Source: Microbacterium sp. YJN-G (GTDB lineage Bacteria; Actinomycetota; Actinomycetes; Actinomycetales; Microbacteriaceae). Taken from it: a stretch of 64,000 nucleotides of DNA. Positions within the stretch are counted from its first letter, which is position 1; every line of letters begins with the position of its first letter. Made by a program: the position numbers and the translations under genes. Below, in pieces: positions 54,214-63,754 of the stretch. Location of the stretch: assembly GCF_015040615.1 (NCBI RefSeq), contig NZ_CP060402.1, positions 248,001 through 312,000 of the forward strand, read 5' to 3'. The notes beneath the pieces were generated by a model that made no database searches, had not been told where the DNA came from, and saw only the letters and a program-made list of their open reading frames with translations.

Positions 54214-55212
54214 TCAGAATCGCGGGATGCCGTGGCCGGCGGGCAGCACGATCGCGAGACCGCCCTGCTGGATGCGGCACGACATCCGCACCGCGGTGCC
54301 CAGCTCGTCGCCGTCGAGCTCGATCGACGTCGCCGCGACCATCGCGGCCTCAGCCGACCGCGCTCGCAGGTAGCGGATAGAGCGGTCCCTGCTGCGCCGC
54401 TCGAGCACGCGGCGGCCGGCGCGCGTGCGCAGCAGCACCGAGTTGTCCCACCAGATCTTGCGCCACAGGCCCAGCCAGCCGAGCGGCCCGGTGGGCTGGA
54501 TCACGGCGATGTCCATCACGCCGTCATCGACCGCGGCATCCGGCATGAGTGCGATGCCGGCCGGCAGCGCGCCGCAATTGGCGAACAGCATGCTGTGCAC
54601 CTTCGTCGAGTGCAGGCGGCCCTGGTCGAGCTGATAGACGATGCGGAACGGCTTGGCCCCCGGCAGCGAACGCGCCGCACCGTCGAGGTAGGCGACCCAC
54701 CCCATCGTGCGCTTGAGGTCGGGGCGGGTGTTGGCGATCATGTCGGCATCCAGCCCCATCCCGGCGAGCACGACGAACCCGTGCTCGCTGTGGCTGCCGT
54801 CCTCGCGCGTGAGCGTCGCCCACCCGATGTCGACCGGATGCGTCGAACCCGTGAACACGCCCTCCATCACCCGCTCGGGATCGAGCAGCGGCAGGCCGAG
54901 ATTGCGCGCGAAGAGATTGCCGGTGCCGCCGGGCACGACGCAGAACGGGATGCCGGTGCCGGCCATCGCCTCGGACGCCGCACGCACCGTGCCGTCGCCG
55001 CCGGCGGCGAGCACCGCCGCGGCGCCCTCGGCGAGGGCCTGACGGGTGACCTCGCGCCCCGGGTCGTCGATGCTCGTCTCGTAGAACTGCGGGGGAGCCC
55101 AGCCGTGCCGCTTGGACAGGGCGATCAGCGCCGACCGCATCCGCCAGGCATCCACCTTGACTGGATTGAGCACGAGCGCCGCGTGCGCGTGCTCGTCCCC
55201 GGATGCTGCCAT
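54214..55212 (-). CDS. Diacylglycerol kinase-family lipid kinase
   Basis: The 332-residue protein has the DAGK catalytic domain: ALVLNPVKVDAWRMR, AVLAAGGDGTVRAASEAMAG and CVVPGGTGNLFARNLGLP. A beta-sandwich YegS/DgkB-like C-terminus follows. It probably phosphorylates diacylglycerol or another polyprenyl/sphingoid lipid. TAGAGT ends six bases before the ATG, suggesting leaderless expression. It is divergent from serS and converges on the lipoprotein gene. Confidence 0.9.
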   Translation of the reverse strand: MAASGDEHAHAALVLNPVKVDAWRMRSALIALSKRHGWAPPQFYETSIDDPGREVTRQALAEGAAAVLAAGGDGTVRAASEAMAGTGIPFCVVPGGTGNLFARNLGLPLLDPERVMEGVFTGSTHPVDIGWATLTREDGSHSEHGFVVLAGMGLDADMIANTRPDLKRTMGWVAYLDGAARSLPGAKPFRIVYQLDQGRLHSTKVHSMLFANCGALPAGIALMPDAAVDDGVMDIAVIQPTGPLGWLGLWRKIWWDNSVLLRTRAGRRVLERRSRDRSIRYLRARSAEAAMVAATSIELDGDELGTAVRMSCRIQQGGLAIVLPAGHGIPRF

Positions 55213-55327
55213 GCCGCCACTCTACGACCGAACCTGTGCGCGGGGCTGCGCGGAGGAGCGCCTCGGCCGGCCGGCATCCCGCGCAGGCCGATCAGGCCGG
55301 GACAGAGGCGGTCGATAGACTTGCCCA

Positions 55328-56650
55328 ATGATCGATCTCGCCCTTCTCCGCGACGAGCCCGAGCTCGTCCGACGCTCACAGATCGCGCGCGGGAACGCGC
55401 CCGAAACCGTCGACGCGGCGATCGAGGCCGACCGATCGCGCCGCGACGCCCTGAACGCCTTCGAGACGCTGCGCGCCGAGCAGAACGCGTTCGGCAAGAC
55501 GGTCGCCAAGGCCCCGAAGGACGAGAAGGCGGCGCTGGTCGCGCAGGCCAAGGATCTCGCCGACCGGGTCAAGAGCGCGCAGCAGGCGGCCAACGACGCG
55601 GCCGAGGTCGCGGCATCCGCTCTCGCACGCATCGAGAACGTCATCATCGACGGCGTCCCGACCGGCGGCGAAGAGGACTTCATCGAGCTGCGCCGCGTGG
55701 GCGACATCCCCGCGTTCGGCTTCGAGCCCCGCGATCACCTCGAGCTCGGCGAGATGCTCGGCGCCATCGACATGGAGCGCGGCGCGAAGGTGTCGGGTGC
55801 GCGGTTCTACTTCCTCAAGGGCATCGGCGCGCGCCTCGAGATCGCGCTGATGAACCTCGCCCTCGACAAGGCGCTGCAGAACGGCTTCACGCCCATGATC
55901 GTGCCGACCCTGGTGCGGCCCGAGATCATGCAGGGCACCGGCTTCCTCGGCGAGCACGCCGACGAGGTGTACCACCTCGACAAGGAGGACCTGTACCTGG
56001 TCGGCACCAGCGAGGTGCCCCTCGCCGGGTACCACAAGGACGAGATCCTCGACATGTCGCAGGGGGCGCTGCGCTACGCCGGCTGGTCGACCTGCTACCG
56101 CAGCGAGGCCGGCTCGCACGGCAAGGACACCCGCGGCATCATCCGGGTGCACCAGTTCAACAAGCTCGAGATGTTCGTCTACACGACCCCCGAGGATGCC
56201 GAGGCCGAGCACGAGCGCCTCGTCGCGCTGCAGGAGGAGATGCTCACCGCACTGGGCCTGTCGTACCGCGTCATCGACGTCGCCGCAGGCGACCTGGGCT
56301 CGAGCGCCGCGCGCAAGTTCGACATCGAGGCGTGGGTGCCGACGCAGAACGCGTTCCGCGAGCTGACGTCGACGTCGAACTGCACCACCTACCAGGCCCG
56401 CCGTCTCGACGTGCGGTACCGCCCGGAGGTGGAGGAGCAGGATGCCGCGCAGGCGAAGACCCGCAACGTCGCCACGCTCAACGGCACGCTCGCGACCACC
56501 CGCTGGATCGTCGCGCTGCTCGAGACGCACCAGCAGGAGGACGGTTCGGTGACAGTGCCCGAGGTGCTGCGCCCGTACCTCGGTGGCCTCGAGGTGATCC
56601 GTCCGCTCGGATGGTCGGAGCAGTCCGGCGACGCGCAGGACGCCGAGTGA
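55328..56650 (+). CDS. serS: Serine--tRNA ligase
   Basis: The 440-residue class II synthetase has the N-terminal antiparallel coiled coil (residues about 28-100) that grips the tRNA-Ser long arm. The core shows [35 protein letters not shown] and motif 3 near [24 protein letters not shown] ends six bases before the ATG with no ribosome site. It overlaps the HAD gene by four bases. Confidence 0.97.
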   Translation: MIDLALLRDEPELVRRSQIARGNAPETVDAAIEADRSRRDALNAFETLRAEQNAFGKTVAKAPKDEKAALVAQAKDLADRVKSAQQAANDAAEVAASALARIENVIIDGVPTGGEEDFIELRRVGDIPAFGFEPRDHLELGEMLGAIDMERGAKVSGARFYFLKGIGARLEIALMNLALDKALQNGFTPMIVPTLVRPEIMQGTGFLGEHADEVYHLDKEDLYLVGTSEVPLAGYHKDEILDMSQGALRYAGWSTCYRSEAGSHGKDTRGIIRVHQFNKLEMFVYTTPEDAEAEHERLVALQEEMLTALGLSYRVIDVAAGDLGSSAARKFDIEAWVPTQNAFRELTSTSNCTTYQARRLDVRYRPEVEEQDAAQAKTRNVATLNGTLATTRWIVALLETHQQEDGSVTVPEVLRPYLGGLEVIRPLGWSEQSGDAQDAE

Positions 56651-57441
56651 CCGCCCGCGGCCTCATCGGCCTGGATGTCGACGGCACGATCCTGCTTCAG
56701 GACGAGACGTACAGCCCCGGGGTGCGTGAGGCCGTCGCCGAGGTGCGGGATGCCGGATACGAGGTCATGCTCGCGACCGGGCGCAGCTGGGGCGGCACCC
56801 GCCGCTACGTCGAGGAGCTCGGGCTGAGCGCCGACTACGTGGTGTGCTCGAATGGTGCGGTCATCCTGCGTCGCGACGGCGACGGGTGGGAGCGCTGGCA
56901 CGTCGAGGTGTTCGACCCGTCGACCGTGCTGGGGCTGCTGCAGGACCGGCTTCCCGAGGCGCGTTACATGGTTGAGCTCGCATCGGGGCAGCGGCTGTAC
57001 ACGGCGGTGCTGGATGACTGGACGCTCGACGGGGGCCGGCAGGTCGGCTTCGACGAGCTTGCCGCGCAGCCCGTGTCGCGCATCGTGGTCGTCTCGCCGC
57101 AGCACGACGAGGCCGAATTCCAGCGGCTCGTGGCCGAGGTCGGCCTGAACGAGGTGTCGTACGCGATCGGATGGACGGCCTGGCTCGACATCGCCCCGCA
57201 GGGCGTGGACAAGGGCACCGCGATGGAGCGGGTGCGCCTGCAGCTCGACGTGCCCGAGGACCGTGTGCTCGTCGCCGGTGACGGCCGCAATGACATCGGC
57301 ATGTTCGGCTGGGCGCTCGCCGGTGGCGGCCGGGCCGTCGCGATGGGTCAGGCACCCGACGAGGTCAAGGCCGCAGCCGGCGAGGAGACCGGCGTCGTCG
57401 ACGACGGCGGCCTCGCCACAGCCCTCCGCACCCTCCTCTGA
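56647..57441 (+). CDS. HAD-superfamily hydrolase (Cof-type phosphatase)
   Basis: GTG 56647 overlaps the serS stop; the product has 264 residues. HAD motif I is [12 protein letters not shown], motif II is [10 protein letters not shown], and the C-terminal motifs are [12 protein letters not shown] and [15 protein letters not shown]. The C2B cap between motifs II and III is of the Cof/YidA type, which dephosphorylates small sugar phosphates or flavin-type substrates. Coupling to serS is common in Actinobacteria. Confidence 0.92.
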   Translation: MTARGLIGLDVDGTILLQDETYSPGVREAVAEVRDAGYEVMLATGRSWGGTRRYVEELGLSADYVVCSNGAVILRRDGDGWERWHVEVFDPSTVLGLLQDRLPEARYMVELASGQRLYTAVLDDWTLDGGRQVGFDELAAQPVSRIVVVSPQHDEAEFQRLVAEVGLNEVSYAIGWTAWLDIAPQGVDKGTAMERVRLQLDVPEDRVLVAGDGRNDIGMFGWALAGGGRAVAMGQAPDEVKAAAGEETGVVDDGGLATALRTLL

Positions 57442-57558
57442 CTGGGTGTGCGCTTGTTGAGGCCGTAGGCCCAGCAAGGCGTCCGATCTGAGCAGGGGCC
57501 ACGCGCCCCGGAGGCTCGGGACGGCGCGAAGCGACGACCCGAGTGGGGCGTGGGGATC

Positions 57559-57640
57559 GAAGGGCCGTTCCCTGCTGGGTCCCTGAGGCTCTCGAAGGGC
57601 CGTTCCTTGCTGGGTCCCTGAGGCTCTCGAAGGGTCCCAG
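57559..57640. repeat. Tandem 35-bp repeat in a 315-bp gene-free gap
   Basis: Two units starting GAAGGGCCGTTCCCTGCTGG (57559 and 57594) differ by one base and are followed by a partial third. Each contains TCCCTGAGGCTCTCGAAGGG, the dispersed motif found inverted at 20377-20398. The rest of 57442-57756 holds no gene I can support; a promoter for tRNA-Ser should lie near its end. Confidence 0.8.
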
Positions 57641-57756
57641 GCCCCGGCCGATCCAGGCCTTCCCCAGGTGAGCACGGAAGAATGGCATGTCGGCGAAATC
57701 CGGATCCAGGGAACCGGATAGACTCGACCCCTGATCGCGCGGCGAGAGCCGTGCGG

Positions 57757-57841
57757 GGAGGGTTGTCCGAGCGGCCGATGGAGCTGGTCTTGAAAACCAG
57801 TGGGCAGAGATGTCCCGTGGGTTCGAATCCCACACCCTCCG
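57757..57841 (+). tRNA. tRNA-Ser (TGA)
   Basis: The 85-base class II tRNA has acceptor arms GGAGGGT and ACCCTCC, anticodon stem-loop CTGGTCTTGAAAACCAG with TGA, and the long variable arm typical of serine tRNA. Discriminator G; CCA is not encoded. Confidence 0.97.
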
Positions 57842-57862
57842 CTTCGTATTGAAAGGCACCGA

Positions 57863-59131
57863 GTGAGCGAGTTCGGCACACGACGCACACCCGTCGCGCG
57901 GCATGGTCAGCTGCGCTCCCCGGGTGCCACCGGCCAGCTGCTGAAGCTGATCAGCATCGCGCTCGCCGTGGTGCTCGTCAGCGGCCTGGGCGTGGCGGGC
58001 TTCGTGGTGGGCGGTCTGCTCGGCACGGTGAGCGCCAACGCCGTCGAGCTCGAGGGTCAGAAGGAGCTTCCGCCGGACATCGCCGCCTACGAGGGCGGGT
58101 TCGACATCCTGCTCACCGGCGTCGACACCTGTGAGCCGAAGTACGCGCACCTGTTCGGCAAGCGCTGCACCGGATCCGATGCCGGCGGAACCCTGAACGA
58201 CGTCAACCTTCTCGTGCATGTCTCCGCCGAACCGCGCCGCATCACCGCGGTGAGCTTTCCGCGCGACCTGATGCTCCCGATCCCCGAGTGCACCGATGCG
58301 AACGACCGAACCAACTCGTCGATGAGCAAGCAACCGCTGAACGTCGCCTACGAGCACGGCGGCGACGGTGGCGGCCTGAACTGCGTCGCCAAGACGATCT
58401 CCGAGCTGACCGGTGAGGACATCGAGTTCGCCGCGAAGGTCACCTTCGGCGGTGTGATCGAGATCACGGACTCCATCGGCGGCGTCGACGTCTGCCTGGC
58501 GAACCCGATCAAGGACCGCTACACCGGCCTCGACATGGCCGCCGGTGACCACACCATCCAGGGCCTGCAGGCGCTGCAGTTCCTGCGCACCCGCCACGGC
58601 GTCGGCGACGGCAGCGACCTGGGCCGCATCGGAAACCAGCAGCAGTACATGTCGAGTCTGGTGCGCAAGCTGATCAGCGGCGAGGTGCTCGGCAACGTCG
58701 GCGTCATGCTCAAGCTGGCCGACACCGGGCTGAACAACCTCGAGGCCTCGACGTCGCTCGCCAACCCGATGACGATCGCCCAGATCGCGCTCGCCGTGAA
58801 GGACGTGGCCTTCGAGGACATCGTGTTCGTGCAGTACCCGACGGTCGAAGACCCCTATGACCCGAACAAGGTCGTGCCGAACAAGTCGGCGGCGACGGCG
58901 CTGTGGGATGCGATCAGCGCGAACAAGCAGCTGCAGATCACGCACCAGAACACCGACAACGACGGTGTGGTCGTGAAGGAGCCCGAGGGCGGAGAGGTCG
59001 CCGGCACTCCGGAGACCCCCGAGACCCCCGCTCCGGCCGAGACCGCCGGTGACGTCGTCGAGCTGCCCTCGTCGATCCGCGGCACCTCGGCCGCCGTGCA
59101 GACCTGCTCGAACGGCAACGTCCGCCGCTGA
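57863..59131 (+). CDS. LytR-CpsA-Psr family cell-wall glycopolymer ligase
   Basis: GTG 57863 follows GAAAGG; the product has 422 residues. One membrane helix (LISIALAVVLVSGLGVAGFVVGG) anchors an external LCP domain. This shows LLTGVDT, NDVNLLVHVSAEPRRITAVS, FPRDLMLPIP and LQALQFLRTRHG with the arginines that bind polyprenyl pyrophosphate. These enzymes attach glycopolymers to peptidoglycan. Several cysteines in the domain are notable and may form disulfides. The end is a Pro/Glu/Thr-rich stretch. Confidence 0.92.
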   Translation: MSEFGTRRTPVARHGQLRSPGATGQLLKLISIALAVVLVSGLGVAGFVVGGLLGTVSANAVELEGQKELPPDIAAYEGGFDILLTGVDTCEPKYAHLFGKRCTGSDAGGTLNDVNLLVHVSAEPRRITAVSFPRDLMLPIPECTDANDRTNSSMSKQPLNVAYEHGGDGGGLNCVAKTISELTGEDIEFAAKVTFGGVIEITDSIGGVDVCLANPIKDRYTGLDMAAGDHTIQGLQALQFLRTRHGVGDGSDLGRIGNQQQYMSSLVRKLISGEVLGNVGVMLKLADTGLNNLEASTSLANPMTIAQIALAVKDVAFEDIVFVQYPTVEDPYDPNKVVPNKSAATALWDAISANKQLQITHQNTDNDGVVVKEPEGGEVAGTPETPETPAPAETAGDVVELPSSIRGTSAAVQTCSNGNVRR

Positions 59132-59200
59132 CGTCCGCCGTCGTCGCTGCGGCGCGAGCGGTCCGAACCGCCCGAGACTCGCGCCGACCGACGGCATCCG

Positions 59201-60382
59201 TCAGCTATCCAGCGGCCACCCCGTGTACGCCTCGGCGAGGTAGGTGCGGCCGGCCTCCGACTCGACGACCGAGCGCAGCTCGCCGAGCTGGCGGCGACGG
59301 TCGAAGTCGTTGTTCTCGGGCAGCAGGTGCAGCATGCTCGTCATCCACCATGAGAAGTGCTGGGCCTTCCAGATGCGCTGAAGGGCCTTCTCTGCGAACC
59401 CGTCGATCAGGCGCGCGTCGTTCTCGTTCAGCAGGGCGGTGAGGGCTCGGGCGAGCAGGACGACATCGGCGACGGCGAGGTTCATGCCCTTTGCGCCGGT
59501 GGGTGGCACGGTGTGGGCGGCATCCCCCACGAGGGCGGCGCGGCCGTGCCGCAGTTCGCTGGCGACGAAGCTGCGGAACCGCAGCACGTCACGCTGGAAG
59601 ATGCGGCCCTCCTTCAGCGTCGTGCCGGGCACGCGCGACTGCAGCGTCTGCCAGATCTCCGCCTCGCTCATCGCGTTCGGGTCGGCATCCGGGTCGCACT
59701 GGAAGTACATCCGCTGCACCTCGGGGCTGCGCTGGCTGATCAGCGCGAAGCCGTTCTCGGAGTTGCTGTAGATGAGTTCGTCCGCGCTCGCCGGCGCCTC
59801 GCACAGGATGCCGAACCACGCGAACGGGTATTCGCGGAAGTATCCGCCCCGCGACGTGCCGGTGACCGCGGGGCGCACGACCGAGCGCGACCCATCGGCG
59901 CCGACGACGAAGTCGGCGTCGATCACGAACTCCTGGCCGTCGGCATCCGTCGCGATGACCCGGGGGCGATCGGTCTCGACGCCCTCGACTCGGGATGCCG
60001 TGATGCTGAAGCGCAGGTCCTGCCCTTCGCGCAGGCGCAGGGCGAGCATGTCCTTGAGCACCTCGTGCTGCGGGTACAACCACACGCTGCGACCCACGAG
60101 GCCGGGGAAATCGATGCGGTGGCCCTCGCCCTGGAAGCGCAGCTCGATGCCCTCGTGCCGGTCGCCGACGGTGTGCACTCGGGTGTCGGCGTCGATCGCG
60201 GTGAGCAGGTCGACCGTGCCCTGCTCGAGGATGCCGGCGCGGATGGTCGACTCGATCTGCTCACGCGTGCGCTGGTCGATGACGACCGATTCGATGCCTG
60301 CGTCTGCGAGCAGGTGGGAGAGGATCAGGCCGGCGGGGCCGGCGCCGACGATCGCGACGCGGGTGCGGATCGACGTGGTCAT
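59201..60382 (-). CDS. pobA: 4-hydroxybenzoate 3-monooxygenase
   Basis: The 393-residue flavoprotein hydroxylates 4-hydroxybenzoate to protocatechuate. It has the FAD motif VAIVGAGPAGLILSHLLADAG, the IRAGILEQGTVDLL segment, VVGADGSRSVVRP, and GDAAHTVPPTGAKGMNLAVAD. Length and motif set match PobA closely. ATG follows AAGGAGAC. It lies just downstream of the IclR gene on the same strand, with a perfect palindrome between. Confidence 0.95.
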   Translation of the reverse strand: MTTSIRTRVAIVGAGPAGLILSHLLADAGIESVVIDQRTREQIESTIRAGILEQGTVDLLTAIDADTRVHTVGDRHEGIELRFQGEGHRIDFPGLVGRSVWLYPQHEVLKDMLALRLREGQDLRFSITASRVEGVETDRPRVIATDADGQEFVIDADFVVGADGSRSVVRPAVTGTSRGGYFREYPFAWFGILCEAPASADELIYSNSENGFALISQRSPEVQRMYFQCDPDADPNAMSEAEIWQTLQSRVPGTTLKEGRIFQRDVLRFRSFVASELRHGRAALVGDAAHTVPPTGAKGMNLAVADVVLLARALTALLNENDARLIDGFAEKALQRIWKAQHFSWWMTSMLHLLPENNDFDRRRQLGELRSVVESEAGRTYLAEAYTGWPLDS

Positions 60383-60456
60383 GGCGTCTCCTTCGACGTG
60401 CAGATGCGGTGAGGTTCGTCGATCAGTGTCACTCCCGGCGCACCTGGCGGCCGCGT

Positions 60457-60477
60457 GAATCCCGTTGAACGGGATTC
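60457..60477. promoter_or_regulatory. Perfect 21-bp palindrome between iclR-family gene and pobA
   Basis: GAATCCCGTT and AACGGGATTC are perfect arms around one G. The site overlaps the stop codon of the IclR-family gene and lies 75 bp before pobA. It is a likely operator for that regulator at the pobA promoter. Confidence 0.65.
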
Positions 60478-61225
60478 AGCGGAGTGCGCTCAGGTCCTGC
60501 TCGATGCCGCGGGCGGCGGCGAGGAGCGCGTTGATCGCGGGCTCGGTGGCCGCGCCCCGCGGCAGCACCACCGACAGCGCCGCGATCACCTCGCCGCGGT
60601 CCCGCACCGGCACCGCCACCCCGGTCGAGACCGACTCGATGGAACCGGGCGCGATCACGTAGCCGCGCCGCCGGATGGCGGTCAGCAGGGCGCGCAGCGT
60701 CACGGCATCCGTCACCGTCTCCGGCGAGACTGCGGGCAGTGGTGCGGACAGCACCCTCTCGCGGACCGCGGGGTCGGCGTGGGCGAGCAGCACGAGTCCC
60801 GACGACGAGGCGTTCAGCGGAAGCCGGCCGGCGATCCGGGTGATGTTGGCGCCGGCCTGCAGGTGCGAGAGCCGCTCCACGAACAGCGCCTCCTCGTGCT
60901 CGAGCACGGCCAGCTGGGTGTGCTCGCGGATGACCGACTGCACGCGCTCCATGTGCGGCAGTGCGGCCTGACGCAGGCGCAGCGCACGCGATCCGCGCAG
61001 CGCCAGCTCCCACAGCCGCATGCCCAGTCGCACACGTCTGTCCTCATCGCGCTCGAGCAGACCCGCGGTGATGAGGTCGCCGATGATGCGGTGCGCGGTG
61101 GATGCGGGCAGCTCCGCACGCTGCGCGATCTCGGTGGCCGTCTGCATGGTCCGTTCGGCGGTGAACGTCTCCAGCACGCGCACGATGCGATCGGTCATCG
61201 AGTCGCCGGAGCGGGAGTTCGCCAT
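60476..61225 (-). CDS. IclR-family transcriptional regulator of hydroxybenzoate genes
   Basis: The 249-residue protein has an N-terminal winged helix (RIVRVLETFTAERTMQTATE, AQRAELPASTAHRIIGDLIT). A C-terminal IclR ligand domain follows (GSRALRLRQAALPHMERVQ, LFVERLSHLQAGANI, and the late VAVPVRDRGEVIAALSVV). It lies between pobA (same strand) and mobA (divergent), and palindromes stand at both promoters. It probably senses a hydroxybenzoate or protocatechuate, by analogy with PobR/PcaR. Confidence 0.92.
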   Translation of the reverse strand: MANSRSGDSMTDRIVRVLETFTAERTMQTATEIAQRAELPASTAHRIIGDLITAGLLERDEDRRVRLGMRLWELALRGSRALRLRQAALPHMERVQSVIREHTQLAVLEHEEALFVERLSHLQAGANITRIAGRLPLNASSSGLVLLAHADPAVRERVLSAPLPAVSPETVTDAVTLRALLTAIRRRGYVIAPGSIESVSTGVAVPVRDRGEVIAALSVVLPRGAATEPAINALLAAARGIEQDLSALR

Positions 61226-61252
61226 GTGGTCAGCTTCTCACGCGGCATGCCG

Positions 61253-61274
61253 TATAATCGTTGGTGCCCCAACG
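61253..61274 (+). promoter_or_regulatory. mobA promoter hexamer with adjoining operator palindrome
   Basis: TATAAT (61253-61258) is a consensus -10. Directly after it lies the palindrome CGTTGG-TGCC-CCAACG (61259-61274), which would cover the transcription start. Binding of the divergently encoded IclR protein here could block mobA transcription. The -35 box is not clear. Confidence 0.6.
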
Positions 61275-61319
61275 AATCCGGACGCGTCCGGGAGCGATCA
61301 GACGATCAAAGGAGATCCC

Positions 61320-63242
61320 ATGCAGTTCTACCGCGACGGATACCGCCCCGGTGACCCCGACATCCAGCCCGCCGACCCCTCTGTCGCGGTGCGCACGGCG
61401 GACTTCCCCGACGCGGTCGACGTGCTCGTCGTCGGAACGGGCCCGGCGGGCACGGTGCTCGCGGCGCAGCTCGCGGCGTTCCCCGACATCACCACGCGGG
61501 TGATCGAGCGCCGCGAAGGACCGCTGCAGGTCGGGCAGGCCGACGGCGTCGCTTGCCGCACGGTGGAGATGTTCCAGGCGTTCGGGCTGGCCGACGCCCT
61601 GGTACGCGAGGCCTATTGGGTCAACGAGGTGCGCTTCTGGGGTCCGAGCGAGGCCGACCGTTCGAAGATCACGCGCACCGGCTGGGTGGAGGACACCCCG
61701 GCGGGCCTCAGCGAGTTCCCGCACGTCATCGTCAACCAGGCGCGCATGCAGCAGTTCCTGCTCGACCACGCCGCCCGCTCGGCGAGCAGGCTCGAGGCCG
61801 ACTACGGCATCGAGTTCGTCGGCTACGAGATGGACGCCGAATCCGAGCATCCGGTCGTCGTCACCCTGCGCCGCACGGCGGGGGAGCGCGAAGGCGAGGA
61901 GTTCACCGTCCGCGCCAAGTACGTCGTCGGCAGCGACGGCGCGCGCAGCAACGTGCGCCGGGCCCTCGGCATCCATCTGCAGGGGGACGCGGCCAACCAC
62001 GCCTGGGGCGTGATGGACGTGCTCGCCAACACCGACTTCCCCGACTGGCGCACGAAGAACTTCATACAGTCCGACGGCAAGGGCAGCCTGCTGATGATCC
62101 CGCGCGAGGGCGGCACGATGGTGCGCTGCTATGTCGACCTCGGCGTGGTCGCCGCCGGCGACAGCGAGATCCGCAAGACCACCCCGGCCCAGCTCGCCGA
62201 GGTTGCCAACGGCATCCTGCACCCCTATTCGATCGACGTGCGCCAGGTCGCCTGGTCGAGCGTGTACGAGGTCGGTCAGCGCGTCGCCGACCGGTTCGAC
62301 GACCTCACCGCCGACTCCCCGGCCGACGCCGTGCCGCACCTCTTCCTCACCGGAGACGCCTGCCACACCCACAGCGCCAAGGCCGGCCAGGGGATGAACG
62401 TGTCCATGCAGGACGCATTCAACCTGGGCTGGAAGCTCGCCGCCGTACTGCAGGGACGATCGGATGCCGCGCTGCTGCGCACCTACTCCGAGGAGCGGCA
62501 GTCCGTCGCGCAGGACCTCATCGACTTCGACAAGCACTGGTCGGCCTTCATCGCCCAGCCCGCCCTCGACCCCGAGCACCCCGAGCGCGGCGGCGTCACC
62601 CCGGCAGACATGCAGGCCGAGTTCGCCCGCCAGGGCCGCTACACCGCCGGCGTCGCGACACGCTACACGCCCTCGACGCTCACCGGCACCGCCGAGCACC
62701 AGCAGCTCGCGACGGGCTTCGAGATCGGCACGCGCTTCCACTCGGCGCCGGTTCGCCGCATCGCCGACGCCCGGCGCATGGAGCTCGGACACTCGCACAC
62801 CGCCGACGGGCGCTGGCGCATCTACGCCTTCGGCGACGAGAGCGGCGAGGCGCTGCGCGAACTCGCCGGCTGGCTGTGCGAGGGCGAGGACTCGCCCGTG
62901 CGCGCGTTCACCGCACCGGATGCCGACATCGACAGCGTGATCGACGTGCACGCGGTGTTCCGCGGTGCGCACCATGACATCGACGTCACCGCGCTTCCCG
63001 GCATCCTGCTGCCGCAGTCGGGTCCGTTCGGCCTGCAGGACTGGGAGAAGGCCTGGTCGGCGGACGCCGACGACGACATCTTCGCTCGGCGGGGCATCGC
63101 CGGCGAGGGTGCGATCGTCGTGGTCCGCCCCGACCAGTACGTCGCGCAGGTGCTGCCACTGTCGGCGCGCGCCGAACTGCGCGAGTTCTTCGGCGCGTTC
63201 CTGCTGCCGGTTGGCGCTCCCGCGCCCGTGGCCGTCGCCTGA
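61320..63242 (+). CDS. mobA: 3-hydroxybenzoate 4-monooxygenase-like flavoprotein
   Basis: ATG 61320 follows AAAGGAG; the product has 640 residues. It belongs to the phenol hydroxylase-like group: an FAD domain (VLVVGTGPAGTVLAAQLAAFP, VGSDGARSNVRRALG, GDACHTHSAKAGQGMNVSMQD) and a C-terminal thioredoxin-like domain. Length and motifs match MobA of Comamonas and Corynebacterium, which turns 3-hydroxybenzoate into protocatechuate. Phenol 2-monooxygenase activity cannot be excluded, but pobA next door supports the hydroxybenzoate role. Confidence 0.9.
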   Translation: MQFYRDGYRPGDPDIQPADPSVAVRTADFPDAVDVLVVGTGPAGTVLAAQLAAFPDITTRVIERREGPLQVGQADGVACRTVEMFQAFGLADALVREAYWVNEVRFWGPSEADRSKITRTGWVEDTPAGLSEFPHVIVNQARMQQFLLDHAARSASRLEADYGIEFVGYEMDAESEHPVVVTLRRTAGEREGEEFTVRAKYVVGSDGARSNVRRALGIHLQGDAANHAWGVMDVLANTDFPDWRTKNFIQSDGKGSLLMIPREGGTMVRCYVDLGVVAAGDSEIRKTTPAQLAEVANGILHPYSIDVRQVAWSSVYEVGQRVADRFDDLTADSPADAVPHLFLTGDACHTHSAKAGQGMNVSMQDAFNLGWKLAAVLQGRSDAALLRTYSEERQSVAQDLIDFDKHWSAFIAQPALDPEHPERGGVTPADMQAEFARQGRYTAGVATRYTPSTLTGTAEHQQLATGFEIGTRFHSAPVRRIADARRMELGHSHTADGRWRIYAFGDESGEALRELAGWLCEGEDSPVRAFTAPDADIDSVIDVHAVFRGAHHDIDVTALPGILLPQSGPFGLQDWEKAWSADADDDIFARRGIAGEGAIVVVRPDQYVAQVLPLSARAELREFFGAFLLPVGAPAPVAVA

Positions 63243-63304
63243 GCGCGGCAGGTGAGTGAGCGCGGCGGATGCTGTGAGCGTGCCGCGTCCGCGGGACTGA
63301 GAGG

Positions 63305-63745
63305 ATGGATGCCGTGATGACCATGGCCGATCTCCCCGAACCGCAGCGGCACGTCGGCAACCTCATCCGCCGCGCCCAGCAGCTGCACCTGGCGACCTGG
63401 GCGCGCGTCGCGTCGGCCGAGATCACCAGTGCGCAGTACAGCATCCTCGCGGTGCTCGATCGGCTGGGCGAAGCGAGCCAGCGCGAACTGTGCGACGAGG
63501 TCGACCTCGACCGGTCGACGATCGCCGACCTCGTGCGGCGGATGGAGAAGGCAGGGCTGATCGCGCGCCGGCGCGCGGAGGGCGACGGACGCCGCAACGT
63601 CGTGACCCTCACGGCGCTCGGCGAGGCCGAGCGCGCGCGGCTCGCACCGCTCGTGATCGAGGTGCAGCGCGAGCTGACCGACCACCTGGATGCCGCCGAG
63701 ACCGACGCGCTGTTCCGCGGTCTCTGGCGGATGCTCGAGCGGTAG
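63305..63745 (+). CDS. MarR-family transcriptional regulator
   Basis: Starts at ATG 63305 or, better spaced from GAGAGG, GTG 63314 or ATG 63317; up to 146 residues. The winged helix shows EITSAQYSILAVLDRLGE, QRELCDEVDLDRSTIADLVR and the wing RRRAEGDGRRNVVTLTALGE. It lies 63 bp after mobA on the same strand and may be cotranscribed. Many MarR proteins respond to phenolic acids, so control of the same pathway is plausible. Confidence 0.88.
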   Translation: MDAVMTMADLPEPQRHVGNLIRRAQQLHLATWARVASAEITSAQYSILAVLDRLGEASQRELCDEVDLDRSTIADLVRRMEKAGLIARRRAEGDGRRNVVTLTALGEAERARLAPLVIEVQRELTDHLDAAETDALFRGLWRMLER

Positions 63746-63754
63746 CCTCGATCC

